A stretch of DNA of 36,417 nucleotides from Chrysochromulina parva. Its lineage: Eukaryota > Haptophyta > Prymnesiales > Chrysochromulinaceae. Every line of letters begins with the position of its first letter. Position 1 is the stretch's first letter. The translations under genes were made by a program, and so were the position numbers. Below are positions 28,473 to 36,417 of this stretch, in pieces. The DNA lies in NCBI GenBank assembly GCA_002887195.1, contig PJAB01000172.1, forward strand, positions 1 to 36,417. Reading direction: 5' to 3'. The notes under the pieces are model-generated. The model was not told the origin of the DNA and did not search any database. It worked only from the letters and a program-made list of their open reading frames with translations.

Positions 28473-28519
28473 TGAGGTTCACACTCACTCCGTGGCGTTT
28501 GCAGTGAGGACGCGCGCGA

Positions 28520-29821
28520 ATGCGCTCATCAGCGGCGGCTGGCATGGACTCCGCCGCCGCACGGCGGCTTTTCGCGCTTCTCGAGCAGCACTCGCCGGGC
28601 CCGGCCGAGCACGACTACTCCGTCGAGGCGCGCAAGCTCTTTGCCACGCTCGGCGAGGGCGACAGCGCCAGCTACCACGACATGGACGCCCTCTGGCGTG
28701 ATCCTACCACGGGCGGCATCATCTTCGTGGGCAACGAATCGGCAGCCCGCGGCCCCCTGAGCTACTTCAAGGCGGCCGACATCACGCACGTCGTGAACGC
28801 GACCGACGACCTGCCCAACTTTTGTGATGGCGGCGTGAAGTACATGCGGTTCCACGCGGCACACCACATGCGCCACTCAGGCGACTCGCGGTCGCTGCTC
28901 GACTTCGTGACGCCGCTCTTCCGCTTCGTCGACGAGGCGCTCAGCGCCGGCAACAATGTGCTCGTGCACTGCCTTGCTGGCGCCCACCGCGCCGGAACCA
29001 CGGGCTGCCTGCTGCTGATGTGGAAGGAGGCCCTCTCTGCAGCGGATGCCACGGCCCTCGCGCAGCAGCGGCGCCCCGTGATCAACCCGATCGGCACGCT
29101 GCCGCAGCTGCTCGCGCGTTTCGAGGCCCTCCGGCGCACCTCGTCCGCGTGGGACGGATGGGAACGGGAGGCACGCGCCGCTTTCGAAGCACGCGTGGCC
29201 GCGTCTGTGCTCGGCGAAGCGGAGGACGCGCGGCTGGAGCAGGTGATGACCACTGATGTCCTCTGATGACCCTTGATTGCCTCAGATTGTCTTCTAATTG
29301 CGAGAATTCGGCGTGTGACTCGGGCAGGAGCGTCGCATGCACGAGGCAGGGTCGGTCGCCGCGCGCCAGGCGGAGCGCCGCGCGCAGGACGAGTTCCTTC
29401 TTCAGGCACAGGAGCTGCAGAAGGCGTGGGACGAAGCCGAGGCCACGCGTCAGCGCCAGGAGGAGCGCGAACGTCATCGCGCGGAGCTTCTGGAGAGGGA
29501 GGAGCTCCTTCAGCAGCAGCAGCAGCAGGAGCAGCAGCACATGCAGCAGCACATGCAGCAGCAGAATGAGATGCGGCGGCTCCGGCTGCGGCTCGAGGAG
29601 CAGCAGCAGCAGCGGCAGCAGCAGGCGAAAGCCGCCGACTTCGAGCAGGCGGAAGCTGCCGACTTTGAGCAGGCGGTGGGGCCGTCGCGCGATGCGCTCA
29701 TGTACGCGATGCGCGACGAGCTCGACGCGGCACTCGAGATGATGCGCACCATTGGTCTCAAGGCCCATGCGCTGCAGGAGGAGGCGAACGTGGTCCATCG
29801 GGCGTTGCGCCATGCCGGGCC

Positions 29822-29873
<52 letters not shown>

Positions 29874-31109
29874 TACGAGGATGATTTCGAGGTGGACGAG
29901 GAGGCGGTGGCCGGGGCTGCCGAGGAGCGGGAGATCGAGCGGGAGATCGAGATCGAGCGGGAGATCGAGGAGGGCATTCTTCTCGCGCGGCAGGAGGAGG
30001 CACTCTCGCAGGAGGAGGCGCAGCTCCAGCGCGCCGTGAACGAGTCACGCGAGGCTGTGAAGACCGCTACGGCGCGAGTTGCGCAGGCAGAAGCACAGGA
30101 GCAAGCACGCGCACGCGCCGCGACGGCGCGTCGGGCGGCCATGACGGAGTACGATGATGACAACTACGATGGGCTGGCGCAGACGGCGGCGGAGACGCAA
30201 GCCGGCGGATCACGCGAGCTCCTCTCGCACTCGCTCGCCGCTGCGATGGAGGTGAGCCTCGCGACGGCGCAGGCGGCGATGGCCGCGACCCATGGCGACC
30301 TCACCATGGCGATGCATCTGATCGATCTTCAGCGGCGCAACGGCGGCCCCGGCGTGCTAGGGAGTGGCCGCGGCGCTCCTCACGGCGCTGAAGGAGGGTC
30401 GAGGTCCGACGAGGCGCGCCGTCGCGAGGTGCTGGACGCGCATGCCTTGGCGTTGCATGCAGCGCTCACTGCGTGCGCGCCGCCTCCCGTGCCCGAGCCA
30501 CCTCCCGCACCCTCGCCGCCCCTCTCGCCCTCGCGCGGGCGCATCGCGTGGCAAGAGCCCGTGGCCGAAGAGATCGACCCTGGCTGGAAGGTGATGCGCA
30601 CGGCGGCAGGTGAGCCCTTCTGGTTCAACGAAATCAGCGGCTCGACTAGCCGGACGGCGCCGGCGCTGCTTCGCCCCAAGGAGAATCCGGGGCCCAAGGA
30701 GGATCCGGGGCCCAGTCAGAGACCTGCCGCTCGCGCGGGCTTGCCCAGTCAGGAGCCTGCCGCCCGCGCGGGCTTGCCTAGTCAGGAGCCTGCCGCCCGC
30801 GCGGGCTTGCCCAGTCACGAGCCTGGGTTCTGGCAGGCCATGAGGCGCCGTGATGAGCATGCCGTGGCACGTCCCGAGGCACCTCGACGCTCTTCGGAGG
30901 TCATTCAAAGAGCGCGCCCAACTGCTCGCGGAGGCTCCGGCGGAGATCACTCGGAGCTCATGCAGGCCGCAACGCGGGCGGCGGCGGCAGCGGCGGCGGC
31001 GGGCGACACACGCGGTCGGGACTTGGCCGAAAGGGCGGCGGTGCTGGCGCAGCAGCGGGAGCTTGCTCAGACGCTACTCGCCTCTCTCAACGAGCTGCGC
31101 TCCATGTGA
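28520..31109 (+). CDS. dual-specificity phosphatase joined to coiled coil, UIM-like, UBA-like and WW-like segments (spliced: 28520-29242 + 29328-31109)
   Basis: The spliced protein has 834 residues. Exon 1 encodes a compact dual-specificity phosphatase domain (about 55-215) with IIFVGNESAARGPLSYFKAADITHVVNAT and the active site HCLAGAHRAGT: C151 and R157 form the CX5R loop, followed by A-G-T rather than S-G-x-S. Exon 2 adds a Gln-rich coiled coil (about 245-350), a Glu/Asp run (about 407-425) and a UIM-like helix (EEAQLQRAVNESREA, about 468-482). A UBA-like helix set follows (VSLATAQAAMAATHGDLTMAMHLI, about 545-575). Last is a WW-like segment (about 653-680: PGWKVMRTAAGEPFWFNEI) that lacks the second Trp. 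Pro/Ala repeats follow. The enzyme may dephosphorylate Tyr/Ser/Thr on ubiquitinated partners; this is inferred from the domain set. An ATG at 28544 is an alternative start. Confidence 0.75.
29243..29327 (+). other. DSP gene intron (phase 0, degenerate minisatellite)
   Basis: It begins GTGATGACC and ends ACTCGGGCAG, and joins RLEQ to ERRMHEAG. It is 85 nt long. It contains decayed units such as actgatgtcctctgatgac and cttgattgcc, similar to those in the RME-8 introns. Without splicing the frame ends at 29266. Confidence 0.75.
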
Positions 31110-31821
31110 GGGGTGCGCCGAGGAGAAGGCAGAAGAGAAGCAGCGTGAGGTGGCGCCGTCCCGACGAGCAAGTTGCATGACAGCTCGCGAGAGTTGAGAG
31201 CGAAAGAGAGCTCTGGCAAGTGAGGTGCGGCTCAGGTGCGCTACATTGCGATACATTGCGATACATTGCGATACATTGCGATACATTGCGATACATTGCT
31301 GAGGTGCGGCTCAGATGCGGCTGAGGGTGAGCGACGAGGATCGAGGGCGCCAAGTCCGTGGGCGCGGCGAAACACGCTGGAAGCAGGAGGGCGGGGCATC
31401 CAATTCAAAGATAGTGTGGCCGACGCGGTCCCACACACACTGGTCCTGAACTTACCATGTGTGATGGTGGGGGATATGTGAGTCGAAATCTACCGATCTC
31501 CGCGGTGGGGTGTTACCTGTGTCTGTGACAGTCGTTAGACAGTCGTGAAGTCTGAAGAGTGTGCGTTCGACGTGGTCCGTGTTCGAATGCGATTCGATGC
31601 GATTCGACATGGATGCGACATCGAATCGCATCGATTCAAACGCATCGATTCTCGCATGGCAAAATTCCCATACGAGCCGCCAAGGGTTCCTTTCATCTAC
31701 TAACAAAATAGACATGGATGAATAGCCGAGCCAAAACGTGAAACGAGGACGACGCGTTGTATCTCGGACGACGGACCGTTCATTCGACGCGAGACCCGCC
31801 CGCGGCGAGACTGTCAGACTG
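31110..31821. other. convergent intergenic region with an intron-like minisatellite and an inverted repeat
   Basis: This lies between the DSP stop codon and the 3' end of the ATG11-ATG1 gene. At 31236-31314 is an intron-like cassette. At 31595-31633 a perfect 13-bp inverted repeat (cgatgcgattcga and tcgaatcgcatcg) has a 13-nt loop and sits among further gcgattcgat units. I see no gene. Confidence 0.5.
31236..31314 (+). repeat. 10-mer minisatellite with intron-like borders, probably a 3' UTR intron
   Basis: Five or six tandem units of gatacattgc lie between GTGCGC and GGCTCAG. The 15-mer tgaggtgcggctcag occurs perfectly just before the GT (31221-31235) and again at the AG end (31300-31314). 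This is the same architecture as the coding introns of the RME-8 gene. It lies downstream of the DSP stop, so it would be a UTR intron. Confidence 0.6.
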
Positions 31822-33044
31822 TCACCTTCCCGTCACTTCGGGCGCGAGGTCGGTGTGCATCTCGGCCGTGATGACGTAGAAGGGCGCGCCAGGGCGCAAG
31901 CCGAGAGCCGCCGCGTTCTCGGGGGATGCGTGCAGCTTCTCGACGTGCACCACCTTGCCGATGGCGACGGGTGGCAGGCTCGCATGCGTACAGTGCATCG
32001 CGCGGCACAGGCTCTCCTCAGATGCCCTCGAGAGAAAGTAGGGAGGCCCTGCGTCACCTGTGGGGAGAGGCGAGGGCGCGCCGTGGTGAGCACCTGCATG
32101 CAGAGAGACGCCCACCAGAGAAAGGAGGGAGAGGTCCAGCGGCACCTTCGCGCAATGCAACATACAATGGCACGGAATGGGGCTCCGCTGCCTTGCCGCC
32201 CGCCGCCACGGGCTGCCCGAGAGCGCCCAACACGGCGCCCACGGCGGCCACACTCCCCCCGGGGGCACTCCCCCGGGGGACGCTGGCGCGGCGCACGAAG
32301 GCCACACGGTCGTCGAAGCGGAATCCGGTGGTGACTAACCCCGAGCGATCGCTCGAGCGCGCGGGGTTCGTCACCACCGGAGAGCGCCGCATGGACGCGC
32401 GCAGCCGACGGCACTCCTCCACCTTGTCGCGGAAGATCTTTTGGGCCCGAAGCGCGCCCTCGAGCGCCTCGGCCACCAACGCTTCCTCGCGTCTCTCTCT
32501 CGAGGCGCTGGCGGCGGCAGGAGCGGGCGCGGCCTCGGCGGCCGCGCCGCCATTGGGGGAGGGGGCGGAGGCGTTCGCGCCGCCCACGACAGCGTCCACG
32601 CCCACGATAGCGTCCACGCCCACGACAGCGCCGCCGTTGGGGGAGGGGGCGGAGGCGTTCGCAGCGGAGGGGAGCATCCTAACGAGCCGCTGGAGGGCGG
32701 CGAGCAGCCGCTGCCTGGCAGCGCTCTGAGCGCCCTCGTGAGCGCCCTCGGCAGCGCTATGAGCGCCCTCGTGAGCGCCCTCGGGCTCCAATCTCGTAAC
32801 CGCTGTAACCGCCGTAACCGCCGCCTCCGCCGTAACCGCCGCCCGCTGCTGCTCGTGCTCGAGACGGCGCGTGAGCTCGAGCTCGAGATGACGCACCTCG
32901 GCGGTGAGGGCACGCACGGCCGTCTCGAGCACGGCCGTCTCCGGCTGGCTGGTCAGAGCCCACTCGAGGAGGAAGCTGCTCCCGGCCGCGAGGGTCGAAG
33001 GCGGCCCGACCGTCATGAAGCCATTCGCCGTCTCACCCAAGGCG

Positions 33045-33104
<60 letters not shown>

Positions 33105-35530
33105 AGAACGAGCCCGCCACCAGCATTGAGCCCACCAGCATCGAGGGAGCGTGTGGAACCCAAGGTACACTTCGACGTGGCCTCAGCTTGGGTGGCCTCA
33201 GCTTGGGTGGCCTCAGCTTGGTTGGCCTCAGCCGGCACTGCGGCTCTCGCGGTCACTGGGGGCAGCGCCGGCGACATAGCTGGTGCTGCCGCCGCGTGGA
33301 CGGGCGCTGCACCGGGCGCTGCACCGGCATCGTCGAGGGCGACGCATGCATCGTCGAGGCATGCACGCGTCGAACAGAGGAATGCATGCGTCGCCATCTG
33401 TTCGATGCTGATGCGCGCCTCGGGCACAGGCTGAAGCGCTGCGATGAGCAGCTTCGTCGCGGCGGCAGACACGCCCGGCACGGCGGGCGGCTGGCCACGT
33501 GGCGCCGCATCGATGGCGGCCAATAGCTCGGGCACTGTCGCGCCGCTGTAAGGCACCCGCCCGGAGAGCATCTCGAAGAGACACACGCCCACGGACCAGA
33601 CCTCCGCGGCGGCGCCGTAGGGCTGCCCGCGCAGCGCCTCGGGCGCCATGTACAGGGGCGAGCCGCAGACGGTACGGGCCATGGACGCACCATCGAGGGC
33701 ACGCGCCAGGCCAAAGTCGGCGATCCGTAAGCGCGCCGCGCGAGCAGAGCCGTCGGCCACGGGATGAGGGCTGGCGCCGCCCACGACAGCGCCCGCGCCC
33801 GCGAGAGCGCCCTCGTACGCGTCCTCGTGGGCGTCCGGGAAGAAGAGGAGCAAGTTCTGCGGCTTGATGTCGCGATGGAGCAGCTTGCGTACCCGCAGGT
33901 AGCATAGGCCGTCGACGAGCTGGCGAAGGAGTGCGGTGGCCTCGAGCTCGTCGGGCGGCGCGCGCGCGCCGGCCCCGGCGGTGCGCGCGCGGATGAGCGC
34001 GGCAAGGTCCGTGTGCGCCGCGTCCATCCACAGAAACACGTGGCGCGCCGAGGCGGCCACCGCATGCAACTGCACGATGTTCGGGTGAGAGATTGCATGC
34101 AAGATGCGCACCTCCGAGGCGAGGAGCGACGCCGTCTTGGGCGTCAGATTCCGCCGATCGATGGCCTTGAGCGCGAGGAGCGTCGCTGTTGTCGTCAGGC
34201 CAGCCGGGGCCAGGCTGCTCGGCGCCTGCGGCGGCTGCACGCCCGCCCCGCTCGCCTTTTGACGAACCGCCGCACTCGAGAGACGCCGTAGCAGGTACAC
34301 CTGAGCGAAGGATCCGGTGCCGATGCAGCGCTCGATGGCGTACTCGCCTATGCTGCTGAGCCCGGGCCGCAGCTCGAGCGTAGGCGTGCGCTCCGCCGTC
34401 GTCAGGCGCGCGATCATCCGCGGAATCAGCACGCCGTCGCCCAAATCTTCCATCGCGCGGCTCTCGAGCCCGTCTCCTTTTGACGAAACGCTCTCGAGCC
34501 CGTCTCCTTCTGACGAAACGCCCTCGACCGAGGGCACGACAGTGGCAGTGCCGTGAGCAGTGCCAGTGGCCGAGCGCGGCGCGTCGGCCGGCGTGGGCGG
34601 CGCGCAAGCGGCCGGCACCGCCGGGGGGGTGGGCGCCGTGGGCGTCGACGGCGGTGGCGGTGTCGACGGCGGCTGCGGCTTCGATGTCGGCTGCTTCGAC
34701 GATGCCGCTGGCTCCTGGAGTGAGGGAGACTGGGCGACAGCGGCGGCGGCGGCAGCAGCGGCGGCGGCCGCGGCTGCACGGCTGTAGAGCGCGGCCATGT
34801 GGTGTTGCAACTGCGTGATGCGCTGCAGCCGCTGGTGGATGTGTTGGCGCAGCATCGCTTGTGACGCGATCACTGTTGCATGCAGCTCGTGCAGCTGCGC
34901 CTCATTCGCCTCCATCGTGGCGAGCTGTGCGCCGAGGTCGTCGCTCAGGTCGGCTTCGAGCGCGCACGCTGTCTGCTGGCGCGCCACCTGCTGATGGCTG
35001 ATCGCCTCGCTCGCGAGCAGCAGCTGCTGCCCCGCCTCGGGCGAGCTCTGCAGCGGCAGCCCCTCGGAGGCCGCCCGCTCGCCCGCAACAGCCTGCACGA
35101 CGCCGCGCCACTCGTCGCTGAGCGCCTCGGTGGGCGCGCCGTGCGCGCTCGCGCAGCGCAGCGATTGCAATGCGGCGTCGAGCGCGCGCAGCGACGCGTG
35201 CTGCTCGCGCACGCTGCGCCTCACGCCCTGGAGGTGATCCAATCCGCGCCTGCGTAGCATGTCGGCGCGAGCACGCAGGACGCTGGTTGACGAGTTGGCC
35301 GGCGGCGGCTCATCCGGCTGTGGCAGCGGCGGAATGTGTGGCAGCGGTGGCGCAGTCGAGCCTGGAGTCAGCGACCGAATGTCAAAGACAAATGTCAGTC
35401 TGCCGCCGCCATCTTTGTGGTCCAGCGTCACAGCATGCTGCTTGGGAATACCGGTCACGAGCTGGATGTCCGCGTCGGAGCTGATGTCGTGCTCCGAACC
35501 GAGCCAGGTGATGAGGCGGCGAGGTTTCAT
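31822..35530 (-). CDS. ATG1/ULK-type kinase fused to ATG11/FIP200-like scaffold parts (spliced: 35530-32146 + 32057-31822)
   Basis: The spliced protein has 1206 residues from ATG 35528-35530. N-terminus: a ubiquitin-like C-terminal half (about 1-55: LVTGIPKQHAVTL... LTFVFDIRSL) and an ATG11/FIP200-like helical region (about 85-275) with VREQHASLRALDAALQSLRC. A complete kinase domain follows (about 395-717): GTGSFAQV (from 404), K455, D554 in HRDIKPQN, D605 in DFGLA, and RTVCGSPLYMAPEAL, a signature typical of ATG1/ULK. After low-complexity linkers comes a helix (AQKIFRDKVEECRRLRA). The C-terminus is a claw-like domain (1070-1206): FRFDDRVAFVRR, LYVALREG, PPYFLSRASEESL, IGKVVHVEKL, GLRPGAPFYVITAEM. 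ATG11/FIP200 assembles ATG1/ULK, ATG13 and cargo receptors at the phagophore. The kinase call is firm; the claw depends on the intron at 32058-32145; the N-terminal match is weaker. Confidence 0.75.
32058..32145 (-). other. intron splitting the claw-like domain (phase 1, 88 nt)
   Basis: On the minus strand it begins GTGCCGCTGG and ends in a pyrimidine-rich CCTCTCCCCACAG. It joins LYVALREG to a segment containing PPYFLSRAS. An acceptor nine bases further on (ending gacgcag at 32049) is also in phase and would give ALREGPPYFL. Without splicing the frame ends at 32054 and loses the conserved C-terminus. Like the EFL intron, it is phase 1 and has no minisatellite. Confidence 0.65.
32324..32381. 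repeat. imperfect 58-nt palindrome inside coding sequence
   Basis: The arms 32324-32342 and 32363-32381 are 19 nt each with one mismatch. The spacer contains a second palindrome, gagcgatcgctc (32343-32354). The element ends directly at the start of the claw-like domain. Confidence 0.8.
32544..32662. repeat. coding minisatellite cassette flanked by 35-nt direct repeats
   Basis: Repeats 32544-32578 and 32628-32662 match at 34 of 35 positions (minus-strand reading ANASAPSPNGGA). Between them are about two and a half units of an 18-mer (cccacgacagcgtccacg). The 84-nt offset keeps the frame. Confidence 0.75.
33046..33104. repeat. (GCC)n trinucleotide run encoding poly-Gly on the minus strand
   Basis: About 19 tandem gcc units on the plus strand encode a Gly run after GLVLGG in the linker behind the kinase domain of the ATG11-ATG1 gene. 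Confidence 0.9.
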
Positions 35531-35698
35531 GATCGCGGAGAAGCCGGGCGCCACCGCGCAGAAGTTGGCGCCACCGCTGATGGGACGGATCGGATGGTCG
35601 TCTTTCTTGTGGACTCGACAAAACGCGAGTTCCAAAAATAGCCGAGAACTTCAGTCTGCCCACGGGGGGCTACACGAGATCTGCTCTCGTTGGGCTAC
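35531..35698 (-). promoter_or_regulatory. short interval upstream of the ATG11-ATG1 gene
   Basis: These 168 nt separate two minus-strand genes. The downstream frame stays open through part of it without an ATG (reading ELAFCRVHKKDDHP...). It could therefore hold a 5' UTR or part of a first exon encoding the missing N-terminal half of the ubiquitin-like domain. No promoter motif is evident. Confidence 0.35.
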
Positions 35699-36417
35699 TC
35701 AATTGTTAGCTCGCGGACGAGGTCTCGTGCTCTTCTCCCGCACCAGCGGCGGGCCGATGATCCCTTTGCACGCCTCAACGATGCAATTGTTGGCGGCTGC
35801 CTGGAACCTCTGGAGGCGCCCAGAAGGCACGCCCGATTGTGCGTCGCCGTAATGGAATGTGGGGAAGGCGGAGGGGTCGAGAGTCTTGACGGCGTGCCGC
35901 TTGAGTCCGATCTCAAACTCCGCCTGCGTGATCGTGCCGTCGTGATCTTCGTCGAGCATATTTGCAAGCTTCGTGAAGTACTCGGTCGCTTGAGCGGTAG
36001 CGCCCGGCCGCGTTTCGAAGTCCTTTACCGTGATCGAGCCATCCTCGTCGAAGTCGAGCACAGCCCATGCATCCTGCATCTTCTCCCTCGCCTGCATGCA
36101 AATCAATCAGAGGGGCCATCAGAGGGGCCATAAGAGGGGCCATTAGAGGGGCCATCATACCTCGCGAGTGTACACGATCATGGCACAGAGCAGGTCGCGC
36201 AGCGTGTTCTCGATTGAATCGTTGAGCGCCTTGTTCAGTTTCGTCGTGAAACGGCTGTAGTTTTGCAAGTCGGCCGGCCCGAATTTGGTCTGATCGACCG
36301 CCTTCTTCCACGCCATCTTCTTGATTCCGAGCACAAAGTCCCTCGGAGTAACGACGGACTCGGAGGAGAACTCCATCTTGAGCTCCTCCCACTTGTCCAT
36401 CGCCGCGGGCATGGTTG
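35699..36417 (-). CDS. EF-hand calcium-binding protein, possibly 5' partial (spliced: 36417-36161 + 36091-35699)
   Basis: Two exons join in phase 0 to a protein of about 214 residues if it starts at the ATG 36410-36412. That ATG has an A at -3 but lies only five bases from the window edge, so more exons may exist. The first part is helical (DKWEELKMEF..., TPRDFVLGIKKM..., LNDSIENTLRDLLCAMIVYTRE). After the intron comes AREKMQDAWAVL, then EF loop DFDEDGSITVKD, whose twelfth position is D instead of the usual E. A second loop, DEDHDGTITQAE, is canonical and followed by FEIGLKRHAV. The spacing suits a paired EF-hand lobe that binds Ca2+. A variable basic tail (STRPRPRANN) ends the protein. The partner or enzyme it regulates cannot be seen. 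Confidence 0.8.
36092..36160 (-). other. EF-hand gene intron (phase 0, 12-mer minisatellite)
   Basis: On the minus strand it begins GTATGATGG and ends GCATGCAG, with four tandem units of atggcccctctn. It joins VYTRE to AREKMQD. The hexamer gcgagg spans the donor boundary and begins the next exon. Without splicing the frame ends one codon into the intron. Confidence 0.8.

Overview
The window is nuclear DNA from a GC-rich unicellular eukaryote, most likely a haptophyte-type alga. The clues are an EF-like (EFL) GTPase where a eukaryote might carry EF-1alpha, GT-AG introns, a Pro-rich cell-surface protein with spaced Cys modules, a DUF3431-like Golgi-type protein, strong GC3 bias (which gives long meaningless antisense frames), and many trinucleotide runs and minisatellites. 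The lineage call is an inference; other EFL-bearing algae are possible. All starts given are in-frame ATG codons.

Layout. 1-675: 3' end of an FkbM-type methyltransferase (+). 1304-2422: DTW-domain tRNA-modification protein (-). 2761-4774: ankyrin-repeat TKL kinase (+) with a repeat-filled intron and a possible CAAX C-terminus. 5336-5962: small signal-peptide protein (+). 6298-7557: coiled-coil protein (-). 8039-9639: EFL (+, one intron). 10645-11580: mitochondrial carrier (-). 12196-13761: PP2C phosphatase (+). 14053-22944: a giant RME-8/DNAJC13/GRV2-like endosomal protein (+, three introns) with no recognisable J-domain. 23623-24693: type II membrane DUF3431-like protein (-), divergent from 24908-25669, a HAD hydrolase (+). 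25869-28406: Pro-rich surface protein with Cys modules (+). 28520-31109: dual-specificity phosphatase joined to coiled coil, UIM-like, UBA-like and WW-like segments (+). 31822-35530: an ATG1/ULK-type kinase set between an ATG11/FIP200-like N-terminus and an ATG11/FIP200 claw-like C-terminus (-). 35699 to the right edge: EF-hand protein (-).

Two things stand out. First, the 31822-35530 gene appears to fuse the autophagy-initiation kinase (ATG1/ULK) with its scaffold (ATG11/FIP200) in one polypeptide. Second, six coding introns in four genes are filled with a related minisatellite of about 10 nt (consensus near GATTGCCNCT), and all six are phase 0. Several are bounded by direct repeats ending in CAG at the splice sites. 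In one, a 43-nt exon segment containing AG|GT is duplicated at both ends, which is the expected signature of intron gain by tandem duplication. Similar cassettes (direct repeat, minisatellite, direct repeat) also sit in frame inside exons. One minisatellite unit occurs twice in the RME-8 gene in different reading frames. Together these suggest a DNA-level process that makes both introns and coding repeats.

The genes do not form operons. Themes recur: endosome and autophagy (RME-8, ATG11-ATG1, ubiquitin-binding DSP) and phospho-signalling (two kinases, PP2C, DSP). Neighbourhood in a eukaryote is weak evidence for joint function.
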